The notes under the pieces: model-generated
The model's input: only the letters and a program-made list of their open reading frames with translations
The model's database searches: none
Told to the model about the DNA's origin: nothing
Source: Clostridiaceae bacterium BRH_c20a
GTDB taxonomy: Bacteria > Bacillota > Peptococcia > Peptococcales > BICA1-8
Length of the DNA: 64,000 nucleotides
Assembly: GCA_000961765.1 (NCBI GenBank)
Contig: LADT01000013.1
Location: 1 to 64,000, forward strand
Direction of reading: 5' to 3'
Shown: positions 16,013-24,476 of the stretch, in pieces
How positions within the stretch are numbered: position 1 is the first letter of the stretch
Layout: every line of letters begins with the position of its first letter
Made by a program: the position numbers and the translations under genes

Positions 16013-17845
16013 TTACAGGTTTGCGTTTGCGTTTTTAAGGTTTTTTTCATATCTTTCCCGATCTGTCTTTTTCAAATACCTCTTCCTAAGACGGAGGGTT
16101 TGAGGGGTCACTTCAAGGAATTCATCATCCCCTAAGTAGGAAATGGATTGCTCTAAGCTTAAGTTTAATGGGACTTTTAATTTAACTGTTTCCTCCTTAC
16201 CGGAAGAGCGCATATTGCTCATTGCCTTTTCCTTACAAACATTTACCGTAATATCCTGATCCCTGTTGTTTTCCCCCACAACCATACCCTCATAGACCTT
16301 AACACCAGGGCTAACAAAAAGTGTACCTCGTTCTTCAGCAGCTAAAAGCCCATAAGTATTGGCTACCCCTGTTTCATGGGCAACTAATACTCCGTTTCTC
16401 CGACCGCTTATATCACCTTTATAAGGCTTATAGGCATCAAAATTATGATTTAAGATCCCATAACCTCTGGTATCAGTCAAAAACTCTGTCCTAAAGCCTA
16501 CCAACCCCCGGGCGGGGATTGAGTATTCTAGGCGAACTTGTCCATTATTATTAACCATATTCAATAGCTCACCTTTACGATAACCTAGCTTTTCCATAAC
16601 AGGTCCCATATATGCTTCTGGGATATCAATTGTTAAACGTTCAAAAGGCTCATGGCGAGAACCATTTATCTCTTTGAAAATTACTTGTGGCTTAGAGACC
16701 TGAAACTCTAAACCTTCTCTGCGCATATTTTCGATTAGGATAGCTAGGTGGAGTTCACCCCGCCCTGCAACCTCAAATATCTCTGGACTTTCTGTTTCAT
16801 TTACACGTAAAGAAACATCGGTCTCCAATTCTTTCATGAGTCTAGCTCCGAGCTTCCGAGCAGTTATGGGTTCTCCCTCTAATCCGGCAAAAGGAGAATT
16901 ATTTACTATAAAGCTCATTTGCAAGGTAGGCTCATCAATTTTTAATAAAGGTAACGCCTCTAGAGCATCGGTACTACAAACTGTTTCTCCGACATTAATT
17001 TCTCCCAATCCTGTGACAGCAACTATTTCCCCCACAGAACCTTCTTCAATCTCAACCTTTTTTAACCCTTGGAAACCAAAAAGTTTAGTGACCCGACAGT
17101 TTTCTTTACTTCCATCTCTTTTCATTACAGTTATTTGGGTTCCTGTTTTGATTTTACCCCTGTTAATACGGCCAATGGCAATCCTGCCGATATAGTCACT
17201 ATAATCCAGCAATGTAACCTGCATCTGTAAAGGGGCATCTAATTCTCCGCTAGGAGCAGGTATATTTTTTATAATCGCGTCAAAAAGAGGTTTCATGTCA
17301 TCCCCTAGGTTATCAGGGTCATCACCGGCTATACCTCTAATACCTGAAGCATATACTATAGGGAACTCTAGTTGTTCTTCTGAAGCTTCTAGGTCTATAA
17401 ATAAGTCTAATACCTCATCTACTGCCTCATGGGGACGAGCGGCTTCCCTATCCATCTTATTAACTACAACAACGGGATTAAGGTTTTGCTCAAGGGCTTT
17501 GCGTAAAACAAATCTGGTCTGAGGCATACAACCTTCAAAGGCATCTACAACAAGAAGGACACCATCAACCATCTTCATTATTCTTTCTACTTCTCCACCA
17601 AAATCAGCATGACCAGGAGTATCCACAATATTGATGGTATAACCCTGATAGCTGATAGAAGTATTTTTGGCAAGAATGGTAATACCCTTTTCTCTCTCTA
17701 AATCGTTAGAATCCATAACTCTTTCAACTACATGCTCATTGGTACGAAAAACACCGGATTGGGATAATAATTTATCAACAAGGGTTGTTTTTCCATGATC
17801 GACGTGAGCTATTATAGCTATATTTCTAATTAAATCGCGACTCAT
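16013..17845 (-). CDS. typA: Ribosome-associated translational GTPase TypA/BipA
   Basis: The 610-residue protein has normal TypA length and order: a G domain with GHVDHGKTTL (G1), DTPGHADFGGEVER (G3) and NKMDREAARP (G4), then an EF-Tu domain 2-like barrel (about 200-290), EF-G-like domains III and V (SEIFEVAGRGELHLAILIENM region), and the TypA-specific C-terminal domain (YKPYKGDISGRRNGVLVAHETG ... SPGVKVYEGMVVGENNRDQD). It acts on ribosomes in assembly and stress response. The ATG follows GGAGGAATT. Single gene on this strand, with a 315-base upstream spacer. Confidence 0.98.
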   Translation of the reverse strand: MSRDLIRNIAIIAHVDHGKTTLVDKLLSQSGVFRTNEHVVERVMDSNDLEREKGITILAKNTSISYQGYTINIVDTPGHADFGGEVERIMKMVDGVLLVVDAFEGCMPQTRFVLRKALEQNLNPVVVVNKMDREAARPHEAVDEVLDLFIDLEASEEQLEFPIVYASGIRGIAGDDPDNLGDDMKPLFDAIIKNIPAPSGELDAPLQMQVTLLDYSDYIGRIAIGRINRGKIKTGTQITVMKRDGSKENCRVTKLFGFQGLKKVEIEEGSVGEIVAVTGLGEINVGETVCSTDALEALPLLKIDEPTLQMSFIVNNSPFAGLEGEPITARKLGARLMKELETDVSLRVNETESPEIFEVAGRGELHLAILIENMRREGLEFQVSKPQVIFKEINGSRHEPFERLTIDIPEAYMGPVMEKLGYRKGELLNMVNNNGQVRLEYSIPARGLVGFRTEFLTDTRGYGILNHNFDAYKPYKGDISGRRNGVLVAHETGVANTYGLLAAEERGTLFVSPGVKVYEGMVVGENNRDQDITVNVCKEKAMSNMRSSGKEETVKLKVPLNLSLEQSISYLGDDEFLEVTPQTLRLRKRYLKKTDRERYEKNLKNANANL

Positions 17846-18160
17846 AATAATTCCTCCTTGGGTGTCCCGATAAAAACATCACTTGAGTATTTTATGCTTA
17901 ATTACAGTTAATTACAAGTATCTTTTAGAAAAACTGGTGAAACCAGTTTTTTCTCCCTACAGTTGAGTAAAAAAACCTAAAAAAAAGCCCGGGTACCCCA
18001 GACTTCAATAATATACTCTATTTTTTCTCACCACTAGCCACAGGACTAACAAGTCTTTTATTATTTTCTGTAGCACTGTAGCACTGTAGCACTGTAGCAC
18101 TGACATTCTGAATATCCCATGAGCTTAAACACTGTCATGCAGTAAGCCCCATAGCCAATG
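17846..18160. other. Spacer upstream of typA: hairpin and octamer repeat, no gene
   Basis: AAAAACTGGT (17929-17938) pairs perfectly with ACCAGTTTTT (17942-17951) and probably ends the holin-like transcript. GTAGCACT is repeated four times at 18070-18101. ATATCCCATGAGC and TGTCATGCAG at 18112-18140 resemble the words in the 33-bp period array at 21301-21620. No coding frame with a ribosome binding site was found. Confidence 0.7.
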
Positions 18161-18433
18161 TCATTTCCCTCGAGTTGCTCGAGCAGTATTTTTCAAGAAT
18201 TCATAAGCTCCCACTGTGAAAAGACCCATAGCAAATCCAGCAATCGCTCCTTTTAGGGATAATTCTAATAAAAGACATCCCATTGCCATTCCCAATAATC
18301 CTAACACCCAAGGAATATAATTATTATTAAGAGGTGTATGGTGCTTTAATAGCCAGCCAAGTCCATATAAAAATACAAAAGAGGCAACAAACGGGTTTTC
18401 CAATATCATTTTAAAGAAATCCAAGAACTCCAT
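18161..18433 (-). CDS. Holin-like small membrane protein (Hol44/phage_holin_5 type)
   Basis: The 90-residue protein has two or three hydrophobic segments: FVASFVFLYGLGWLLKH, IPWVLGLLGMAMGCLLLEL and GAIAGFAMGLFTVGAYEFLK. The short basic tail (KNTARATRGK) follows. Size, topology, the IPWVLG turn and the GA-rich last segment fit small phage-type holins that are also common on clostridial chromosomes. The ATG follows GGGAGGGATAGG. No lysin or phage gene is adjacent, so it is either a domesticated relic or a stand-alone membrane protein. Confidence 0.6.
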   Translation of the reverse strand: MEFLDFFKMILENPFVASFVFLYGLGWLLKHHTPLNNNYIPWVLGLLGMAMGCLLLELSLKGAIAGFAMGLFTVGAYEFLKNTARATRGK

Positions 18434-18496
18434 AAAACCTATCCCTCCCCAGCCTTTTTATTAATATTTATGTTAAACTGTTGAAAAATAGGCATA

Positions 18497-18525
18497 AAAA
18501 AAACGCCCACCAATGACGTTTTTTT
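18497..18525 (-). terminator. Weak terminator downstream of the 58-aa gene
   Basis: AAAAAAACG and CGTTTTTTT flank an 11-base loop 15 bases beyond the stop of the 58-aa gene. Mostly A-T pairs, so confidence is limited. Confidence 0.5.
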
Positions 18526-18539
18526 CGTAAACTATTAGA

Positions 18540-18716
18540 CTACAGACCATTGGTTATCAATTTACTCCCTTGTACTTCTACTTGTTTCATTAGCTCATTA
18601 TTATAGACGAGAACCTTTTTAATCTGCAGGTCAAGTTCTACAACCTCTTCAATAAGTTTTTGGTTATCCTTAGAAAGCTCACAAAAAAGTTCTTGTTCCA
18701 ATAACTTGTTTAACAT
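18540..18716 (-). CDS. Small helical protein, 58 aa
   Basis: An ATG at 18716 preceded by AAGGTGGAG (5 bases away) opens a 58-residue frame beginning MLNKLLEQELFCELSKDNQK and ending GSKLITNGL. The central part (KLIEEVVELDLQIKKVLVYN) has a regular hydrophobic heptad pattern, so an amphipathic or coiled-coil helix is likely. It is not a clear Spo0E phosphatase. Family unknown. It lies downstream of marR with its own ribosome binding site. Confidence 0.6.
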   Translation of the reverse strand: MLNKLLEQELFCELSKDNQKLIEEVVELDLQIKKVLVYNNELMKQVEVQGSKLITNGL

Positions 18717-18850
18717 AGGACTCCACCTTAAAAATGTTTTCCAAAGTTATTTTACACTACATCCTATGTCGAACAAACAAGCAACATGGTATTATTTTAC
18801 ATTTTTATTACTCCAATTTTCCCGTTATTTTGCAAACAACGGCACTTTCT

Positions 18851-19270
18851 CTACCCTACATGGTCATATATTTTATCCAAAAGTTTATTGAATTCCGCCA
18901 ATTCATCCTCATTATAGCATTCTAGCATTGTCGATAAAAACTGTTTATGAGGAAGCACCGTTTTATTATACAATTCCTTCCCATCTTGAGTTAAATCCAC
19001 TCTTACTACCCGCCTATCATTTTTATCCTGAACCCGTTTTACTAGACCTCTTTCTTCCATTCTCCCTATAATCGACGTTATATTAGAGTTAACACATGCT
19101 GATTGTTTACTCAATTCTGACATTGGTGTTGATTCCTCAACTGATAAATTCCAGAGAATGCTAAATTGGCTGGGAGTTGTACCATGCTTACGCAAGTCAT
19201 CTTCTGCAACCCGCTGCAGCTTGGCAAAAGTTTTCCTAAAAAGTGACCAGGTCGCCATTTGCTTGTCCAC
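18851..19270 (-). CDS. MarR-family transcriptional regulator
   Basis: A winged-helix MarR protein. RKHGTTPSQFSILWNLSVEE is helix 2, TPMSELSKQSACVNSNITSIIGRMEERGLVKRV is the recognition helix and wing, and DKNDRRVVRVDLTQDGKEL carries the DRR wing motif. The GTG at 19270 is preferred because AAAGGTGG lies 9 bases upstream; a TTG at 19291 would add seven residues but has a poorer site. MarR proteins are dimeric repressors, often for efflux or stress genes. The target is not evident: the neighbours on this strand are a ligase and the 58-aa gene. Confidence 0.88.
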   Translation of the reverse strand: MDKQMATWSLFRKTFAKLQRVAEDDLRKHGTTPSQFSILWNLSVEESTPMSELSKQSACVNSNITSIIGRMEERGLVKRVQDKNDRRVVRVDLTQDGKELYNKTVLPHKQFLSTMLECYNEDELAEFNKLLDKIYDHVG

Positions 19271-19374
19271 TTCATTAAACCACCTTTCCAATAAGTTTTA
19301 CTCTTATATATTTTCAACATGAATAATCTGATTCCTTCTATTTTTCAGAAAAGTATAATAATTATTTATTTTTT

Positions 19375-20319
19375 TTAAAATGTACAATTTTCAGGAGCAA
19401 CATTAGTAAAACCTTTAATCACCGGGGCTCTTAGTGCCATTTCCTCAGTCCACTCAGCATATTCCACTAATATTGTAAGTCTAGGCTCTAACCAAATATA
19501 TTCCATCTTTTCCCTGGGTGGATTAATTAGGGGAGACTTATCAATAATTAAATCCTTGCTTAGAGCTACAAGCTTATTAAAGTTCTCCCCTGTAAGGCCT
19601 GAGCCTGCCCTTCCTACAAAAACTAACTGTCCTCCATCATTAAATACTCCTAAAAGCAAGGCTGAAGGGCGGTGGTTTTTTAGAGTATATCCACAAACTA
19701 CGCAGTACTGTTTTCGGCGGTATTTAATTTTTATCCATCTGCCGGTTTTTTCCCCAATTTCATAGCTGCTATTAATATCTTTGGCTACTATGCCCTCCAT
19801 TTTTTTGACTTTTATTACTTCAAAAAGTTCTTGACCCTTTTTAAAGTTTTCCGTAAAGAAAATATTCTTATAAGTGGTTAAATCTTTCTTAACCTCCAAA
19901 AGAACCTCCTGTCTCTCCTGCCAGCTTTTTTGGATCAGGAATTGATTATTATAAAGGATAATATCAAAAATACAATATGTAATAGGCAAAGTTTTTTCTA
20001 GCTTTTTTATCTTGGAAGAATTACCGGCAAAATCCCTTCTTATTACAGAAGGGAAGCTAGGCAAAGCATTTTTCAATACTACTATCTCACCATCTAAAAT
20101 CAAATCATACTTGAGGTGTCCAAAAACCTGGAGCTCAGGATATTGCAGGGTTTTATCCTTCATTTTTTTGTTAAATACCTTAACCTCTCCTTGCGAGCTA
20201 TGGATAATACCCCTTATACCATCCCATTTGACCTCGTAAATATATTTAGGATTACTAAAAATTCGATCATTTTCCATTACCTTAGGTTCCATAGGACGAA
20301 AAGGTATAAAAAGCTCCAT
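19375..20319 (-). CDS. ATP-dependent DNA ligase, LigD ligase-domain type
   Basis: A 314-residue ligase. The adenylation motif is YEVKWDGIRG (KxDG lysine about residue 32). The other nucleotidyltransferase motifs are LDGEIV, FDIILYN, MEGIVAKD and the WIKIKYRR lysine-rich motif V. The last about 100 residues are the OB-fold (CGYTLKNHRPSALLLGVFND, WLEPRLTILVEYAEWT). Reading from 20370 would add 17 residues encoded by repeat-like sequence; the ATG at 20319 follows TTGGAGGCC. It is a ligase domain alone, without polymerase or nuclease parts, and no Ku gene is in the window. Such proteins act in end joining or spore DNA repair. Confidence 0.92.
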   Translation of the reverse strand: MELFIPFRPMEPKVMENDRIFSNPKYIYEVKWDGIRGIIHSSQGEVKVFNKKMKDKTLQYPELQVFGHLKYDLILDGEIVVLKNALPSFPSVIRRDFAGNSSKIKKLEKTLPITYCIFDIILYNNQFLIQKSWQERQEVLLEVKKDLTTYKNIFFTENFKKGQELFEVIKVKKMEGIVAKDINSSYEIGEKTGRWIKIKYRRKQYCVVCGYTLKNHRPSALLLGVFNDGGQLVFVGRAGSGLTGENFNKLVALSKDLIIDKSPLINPPREKMEYIWLEPRLTILVEYAEWTEEMALRAPVIKGFTNVAPENCTF

Positions 20320-20396
20320 AAGGGCCTCCAAAATAAAATAGTGGCTGGTTGTTAGTGGCTTATATTTCATTGCTATGAAAGCTATAATGTTGGTGT

Positions 20397-20474
20397 GTCA
20401 TCCTGAGAGAGGAACGAACGAAGGAACTTGATACTCTTCACTACGTAAGATCCTTCGCTATCGCTCAGGATGAA
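20397..20474. repeat. 78-bp hairpin element, GTCATCCTGAG type, copy 1
   Basis: Starts TGTCATCCTGAG and ends CTCAGGATGA, with inner inverted words GAAGGAACTTG and AAGATCCTTCGC. Related copies lie at 44441-44523, 51761-51838 and, reversed, 57730-57806. MITE-like and non-coding; here between the ligase and the ZIP gene. Confidence 0.88.
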
Positions 20475-20572
20475 GAGAATACTTACTTTAATTTCTCATT
20501 GATATTTTTTTGGTCTAAAAATTAAAGTAATATACTACTATGTAAAAGATAAATTTACTCTAGGAGAATGCC

Positions 20573-21310
20573 ATGTTTTCTATTTTGTTTTACAGTTTCC
20601 TAGCAGGGCTGGCCACGCTCTTGGGTTGCTTTCTAGTCTTGGCCTTTGGTAGGCCGGGAGAAAAACTCTTAGCCTGGATGCTGGGTCTAGCTGCAGGAAT
20701 AATGCTGACTGTTGTTATTATTGATTTATTCCCTTCTAGTTATGCCTACAGTAATTTTAAAATTGCCTTCTCCGGCTTTATTTTGGGAAACTTACTGCTT
20801 TTTATATTAGATATAGGCATTTCTCAGCTGCCACCTATTCAAAAAATGCAGCAATTTGATAAACGGGGGCACTTTTTAAAAATGGGCTATCTTATTGCTA
20901 TCGGTATAGCACTCCATGATCTACCAGAAGGGATAGCAATAGCTGTCGGCTATTCTGCTCAAGAAAAGTTAGGATTTATAATTGCCCTGGCCATCGGTCT
21001 TCATAATATTCCGGAAGGTATGGCAACAACAGCTCCATTAAAAATGGGCGGAATGAGTAATCTCTCTATCTTGATGCTCGTTACCCTAGTGAGCTTGATT
21101 ACCCCCTTGGGTGCTTATCTGGGTATGATTCTTGTCTCAATTTCTAGTTCACTTATCGGCTTATTACTTGCTTTAGCCGGTGGTGCCATGACTTATATTG
21201 TCAAAAGTGAATTATGGCCCGAGTCCCAAAGAAGACATCCTAATTATGCCCGTTTAGGCGCCTTAAGCGGGGTAGTAATTATGATAATGGCAAGTTTTGG
21301 GTCGGCATGA
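20573..21310 (+). CDS. ZIP-family metal transporter
   Basis: A 245-residue membrane protein with about eight spans. The two metal-binding ZIP motifs are present: HDLPEGIAIAVGYSA in span 4 and HNIPEGMATTAPL in span 5. GFILGNLLLFILD precedes a cytoplasmic loop, as in bacterial ZupT-type proteins. It imports divalent cations such as Zn2+, Fe2+ or Mn2+. The ATG follows CTAGGAGAATGCC. Its last codons and stop (GGG TCG GCA TGA) are the first unit of the 33-bp period repeat array, so its C-terminus FGSA is partly repeat-encoded. Confidence 0.93.
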   Translation: MFSILFYSFLAGLATLLGCFLVLAFGRPGEKLLAWMLGLAAGIMLTVVIIDLFPSSYAYSNFKIAFSGFILGNLLLFILDIGISQLPPIQKMQQFDKRGHFLKMGYLIAIGIALHDLPEGIAIAVGYSAQEKLGFIIALAIGLHNIPEGMATTAPLKMGGMSNLSILMLVTLVSLITPLGAYLGMILVSISSSLIGLLLALAGGAMTYIVKSELWPESQRRHPNYARLGALSGVVIMIMASFGSA

Positions 21311-21620
21311 CGGCTTAAGAGAATTGCTTTAGGGGACGGCATTACAGCTTACGGGTTAAAAATCTTTGGGACGGCATTACGTCTTGTGGGATAAATTTTT
21401 AGGTCCGCATGACGGCTTATAAGCTAAACTTCCAGGTCGGCATTATTACTTTCGGGTTAAATTTTGGGGTCAGCATGCTGTCATGCAGAATGGCCCTTTA
21501 GTCGTCATGCCGACATCTTTGAATATCCAATTAGACGTCATGCCGTCATACAGTATATCCCATGAGCCATCATGCCGACATCTTTGAATTTCCTAATAGC
21601 CATAATGCCATCATGCCTAA
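21301..21620. repeat. Ten-unit array with 32-35 bp period (GTCGGCATGACGGC type)
   Basis: Related words begin at 21301, 21335, 21370, 21403, 21436 and 21469 in one orientation (GTCGGCATGACGGCTT, GACGGCATTACAGCTT and so on). They begin at 21501, 21534, 21566 and 21599 in the other (GTCGTCATGCCGACATCTT, GACGTCATGCCGTCATAC). The pitch stays close to 33 bp across the orientation switch. It fills the gap between the ZIP and TauE genes. Units are divergent, with no fixed spacers and no cas genes, so it is not a CRISPR. Confidence 0.9.
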
Positions 21621-21678
21621 GTATATTTTCCTCCCTTCCCGCACAAACTTATGCTAGCACGAAAATGGAGGATATTCT

Positions 21679-22032
21679 ATGCAAAACATGGCCAAGTTGG
21701 GTTTTATAGGCTTAATTAGTGGGATGGTAAATGGTTTATTAGGTATTGGCGGAGGAACAATTTTAATCCCTGCCATGATTTTTTTATTAGGAGAGAAACA
21801 GCATAAAGCTCACGGCACATCCCTAGCAATTATTTTGCCTACTGCTTTAGTCAGTGCTTTGATTTACTATTTTCATAGTTACCTAGACCTAAATCTAACC
21901 TTAAAGGTAGTTTCCGGTGCTGTTATCGGAGGTTATATTGGGGCAAAACTTATGAGTAGAATACCTGCCAAAAGCTTAAAAAAGCTATTCGGAATTTTTA
22001 TGATTGTGGCTGGCCTAAGGATGGTGTTCTAG
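21679..22032 (+). CDS. TauE/SafE-family half-transporter, N-terminal-type
   Basis: A 117-residue protein with four membrane spans that equals one half of a normal TauE/SafE (about 250 aa) anion exporter. GLISGMVNGLLGIGGGTILIPAMIFLLG is the G-G-G signature loop, KAHGTSLAIILPTALVSALIYY the second conserved block, and GAVIGGYIGAKLMSRIPAKSLKKLFGIFMIVAG the third. The ATG follows AAAATGGAGG. The next gene encodes the second half, so the pair probably assembles into one transporter for sulfite, sulfonate or another anion. Confidence 0.88.
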   Translation: MQNMAKLGFIGLISGMVNGLLGIGGGTILIPAMIFLLGEKQHKAHGTSLAIILPTALVSALIYYFHSYLDLNLTLKVVSGAVIGGYIGAKLMSRIPAKSLKKLFGIFMIVAGLRMVF

Positions 22033-22033
22033 C

Positions 22034-22507
22034 TTGCTCATCTTTGTAATCGGCTTATTAATGGGGATTTTAAGCGGTCTGGCTATAGGAGGAGGAACCC
22101 TTTTAGTCCCTGCTCTTATTTATTTAGTAGGTACAGAACAGCACATTGCACAAGGTGTTTCTTTAGCTGCTTTTATTCCGACTGCAATTGTTGCTGTAAT
22201 TACTCACCACCATCAAGGCAATGTTAAATTTAGATTAGCCGGTTATCTTGCCATCGGGAGCATAGTAGGAGCTGTTTTTGGTTCTTTAATAGCCTCTAGC
22301 TTAGATGCTCAGGTATTAAAGAAGATCTTCGGTATCTTTCTTATTGGTATGGGCATATATGAATATGTAGGCAAAAGTAAGCTAGAGAGGTTAAAAGAAA
22401 AAGGCGGGCTTAAAGAGCCATCTTCACAACAGATGGGAAAAGTCATCCCTTTACATAAACCCCTCAGGACCAAGGCTAAGGCTGAGGTTAAGGTTAAAAA
22501 GAAATAA
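22034..22507 (+). CDS. TauE/SafE-family half-transporter, C-terminal-type
   Basis: The 157-residue protein repeats the same four-span module (GLLMGILSGLAIGGGTLLVPALIYLVG, AQGVSLAAFIPTAIVAVITHHH, LKKIFGIFLIGMGIYEYVG). The TTG start lies one base after the preceding stop, with AAGGATGG upstream, so translation is coupled. After residue 115 comes a non-membrane basic tail ending RTKAKAEVKVKKK. The DNA for KAKAEVKVK is AAGGCTAAGGCTGAGG..., a member of a dispersed intergenic repeat, so the tail is probably acquired. The protein may also be a duplicated separate half-transporter rather than a split gene. Confidence 0.88.
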   Translation: MLIFVIGLLMGILSGLAIGGGTLLVPALIYLVGTEQHIAQGVSLAAFIPTAIVAVITHHHQGNVKFRLAGYLAIGSIVGAVFGSLIASSLDAQVLKKIFGIFLIGMGIYEYVGKSKLERLKEKGGLKEPSSQQMGKVIPLHKPLRTKAKAEVKVKKK

Positions 22508-22562
22508 AGATTACACTCCACTTCCTTTCGTTAGATTTAGATTCTGCTACGGCTAGAATTCT

Positions 22563-22680
22563 GCATTTGACAATACTTTGAGGGCATTTTATTGCGTCTG
22601 ACAATTACTCAAGGGTAATCTGTTGCGTCTGACAACTACTACTGGGTTATACTTCTGCGTCTGACACAATCCTTGCATGT
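22563..22680. repeat. Four-unit 31-bp array (GCGTCTGACA core)
   Basis: Cores start at 22563 (GCATTTGACA), 22594, 22625 and 22657 (GCGTCTGACA), spaced 31, 31 and 32 bases. The final unit reads GCGTCTGACACAATCCTTGC, nearly identical to the final unit at 53372. It lies in the 407-base gap after the TauE pair; 22508-22562 holds TTCGTTAGATTTAG-like repeat words. Confidence 0.88.
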
Positions 22681-22777
22681 AAATTTTTATATAGATGTAA
22701 ACTTATTCAATTACGAACCGAGCTACCCGTATATCTTCAAAGGTAGATTTATAATTATTATAACCGGAACCATCTTT

Positions 22778-22818
22778 TACCGTGTTTATCCGTGTGCCCC
22801 GGAGGGGCCCGTGGTTAA
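22778..22818. repeat. Dispersed repeat, CCGTG type, copy 2
   Basis: TACCGTGTTTATCCGTG then TGCCCCGGAGGGGCCCGTGG; matches the copy at 12275-12314. Confidence 0.85.
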
Positions 22819-22914
22819 AGAAAAGCCCCAAGGGCTTCAACCCCAAGGGACTTCTTTTTATTCTCAACCTCAACCTCAGCCTTAGCCTTAACCTTTACCT
22901 AGCGAAGCGAAACC
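22818..22914. terminator. Hairpin and repeat words after the permease gene
   Basis: AAAGAAAAGCCCC ... GGGACTTCTTTTT forms an imperfect terminator for the minus-strand permease. It closely resembles the hairpin on the permease's other side (24390-24431). Then CTCAACCTCAGCCTTAGCC and CCTAGCGAAGCGAAACC, members of the dispersed AACCTTAACC/GCGAAGCG family, run up to the permease stop. Confidence 0.6.
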
Positions 22915-24294
22915 TCATCTGCGTTTTTTAGGCAACGGTTTTGTTGATGCTAAACTTATAACCTTTATTTTTTGCGGAGATCCTTTAAAAACTACATAGC
23001 TTAATGAATAAAAACCAACTAACAATAAGCCTGCAAAAAGACCGGAGCCTTGACCGGAAATCAGGGGCATTGAAACAATTACTACCACTAAACTAACAAC
23101 TGCTGCCCATGAAGTATAAGGAAAACCAAACAGCTGGCAGTGGCCGTGGGGTGGACAACCATTTTTGATCCTATATCGGTAATGTGTGAGCATAATAATT
23201 AGGTATGCAAAGAGTAAAGAAAAACCACCGGAACTGACTAGGAATATATATATCCCCCTGGGCAAAAAGTCCCCTAAACTTACTCCCGCCAGCATTGCAG
23301 CTCCTGAAAATAAAATTCCGCGAAAAGGTACATCAGTTTTTTCCTTTAATAAAGAAGGTGCATGCCCTGCATCTGCTAATGATCTTACCATCCTGCCTAG
23401 ACCAAAAGTAGCTGCTAACATTGTAGAAAGAATTGCCGTGACTAAGATTATATTAATGGGGTCAGCAGCCCATTCTAAACCTCTAGCGGTCAGAGCACTA
23501 ACCATGGGACTAATATTTTCATTGAGATTTGCTGTAGATACTAACGGAAGTAAAGTAGCTATAACCGCACAGTATAAACCAACTAAACCTACTACAGTAT
23601 ATATAATTGCTCTTGGAATTGTCCGATGAGGATCCTGGGCTTCTGATGCAGCTAGACCGATAATTTCAAAGCCGGCATAACTAAACAAAACTATTAACAT
23701 ACTGCCGGCAATACCTCCAATCCCCCCTGGAAATAAAAAAGCATTATTTAAAACACCTAACCCAATTTGTCCCTGTCTGGGAAAAAGTCCTACAATCAGG
23801 GAAATGGCCAAACCAATAAAAGCTACTAATGCGGCAAGCTTTATAGCAGCTAAACCGCTCTCCAGGCTGCTTAAAACCTTTGCCCCTAATAAGTTAAGAA
23901 GTGTGACACCAACTATAATTAATGAAGAAAGAGACCATAAGGAAAATTGTGGAAACCAAGATCGGAAGAAAATAGAAGCAGCCGTAGCCTCACTGGACAT
24001 TGCCAAAACCAACCCCGTCCAATATACCCAACCTACTACATAGCCGATCAAAGGACCAAAAGCTTCTTCTGAGTAAACACGAAAGGACCCTGCAACAGGC
24101 TTAGCTACTGTCATCTCCGATAGAGCAGTAAGAATTATATATACCAAAATCCCACCAATTATATATGCTAAAAGGATAGCAGGACCAGCTGCCCTAATGG
24201 CTGTTGCCGAACCTAAAAAGAAAGATCCCCCTACAACTGTTCCTAATGCCAGCATCGTTAGCTGCCAAACTGAAAGTCCATTTCCCTTTTCCAT
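22915..24294 (-). CDS. APC-family amino-acid permease
   Basis: A 459-residue protein with about 12 membrane spans of the APC superfamily. The first span has the unwound substrate motif GTVVGGSFFLGSATAIRAAGPAIL, and FSYAGFEIIGLAASEAQDPHRTIPRAI is the conserved span 6 and loop. VLVTAILSTMLAATFGLGRMVRSLADAGHAP is the span 8-9 loop typical of the family. It imports amino acids by cation symport or exchange. The ATG at 24294 follows TTAGGAGGATTT. Single-gene unit with similar hairpins on both sides. Substrate cannot be read from the sequence. Confidence 0.92.
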   Translation of the reverse strand: MEKGNGLSVWQLTMLALGTVVGGSFFLGSATAIRAAGPAILLAYIIGGILVYIILTALSEMTVAKPVAGSFRVYSEEAFGPLIGYVVGWVYWTGLVLAMSSEATAASIFFRSWFPQFSLWSLSSLIIVGVTLLNLLGAKVLSSLESGLAAIKLAALVAFIGLAISLIVGLFPRQGQIGLGVLNNAFLFPGGIGGIAGSMLIVLFSYAGFEIIGLAASEAQDPHRTIPRAIIYTVVGLVGLYCAVIATLLPLVSTANLNENISPMVSALTARGLEWAADPINIILVTAILSTMLAATFGLGRMVRSLADAGHAPSLLKEKTDVPFRGILFSGAAMLAGVSLGDFLPRGIYIFLVSSGGFSLLFAYLIIMLTHYRYRIKNGCPPHGHCQLFGFPYTSWAAVVSLVVVIVSMPLISGQGSGLFAGLLLVGFYSLSYVVFKGSPQKIKVISLASTKPLPKKRR

Positions 24295-24389
24295 AAATCC
24301 TCCTAAAATTAAAATTCGTTTTTAATCTTAGTTTCCCTTCTAAATTTTTTTCCATTCAAAATGACCTAAAATCCTTTTTAAATTAACTT

Positions 24390-24431
24390 AAAGAAAGTCC
24401 CAAGGGTTCTTGAACCCAAGGGACTTTCTTT
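24390..24431. terminator. Bidirectional hairpin between permease and lipoprotein genes
   Basis: AAAGAAAGTCCC pairs with GGGACTTTCTTT and GGGTTC pairs with GAACCC inside it, with an A-A mismatch. Terminates the minus-strand lipoprotein gene. The following 24432-24476 is CTCAACCTTAGCC repeat sequence. Confidence 0.8.
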
Positions 24432-24476
24432 ATTATCAACCTCAACCTTAGCCTTAGCCTTGAGGCGAAACCTCAC

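Noticed and set aside
20320-20370. N-terminal extension of the LigD-type ligase
   Set aside because: The 17 extra residues come from repeat-like sequence; ATG 20319 has a TTGGAGG site.
21301-21620. CRISPR-like array
   Set aside because: Units are imperfect and switch orientation, no constant repeat with unique spacers exists, and there are no cas genes nearby.
22563-22680. CRISPR-like array with 31-bp period
   Set aside because: Only 10 bases per unit are conserved and the arrays have two to four units; no cas genes or leader.
22673-22885. 70-aa plus-strand ORF
   Set aside because: Runs through two repeat elements and a terminator; no ribosome binding site.
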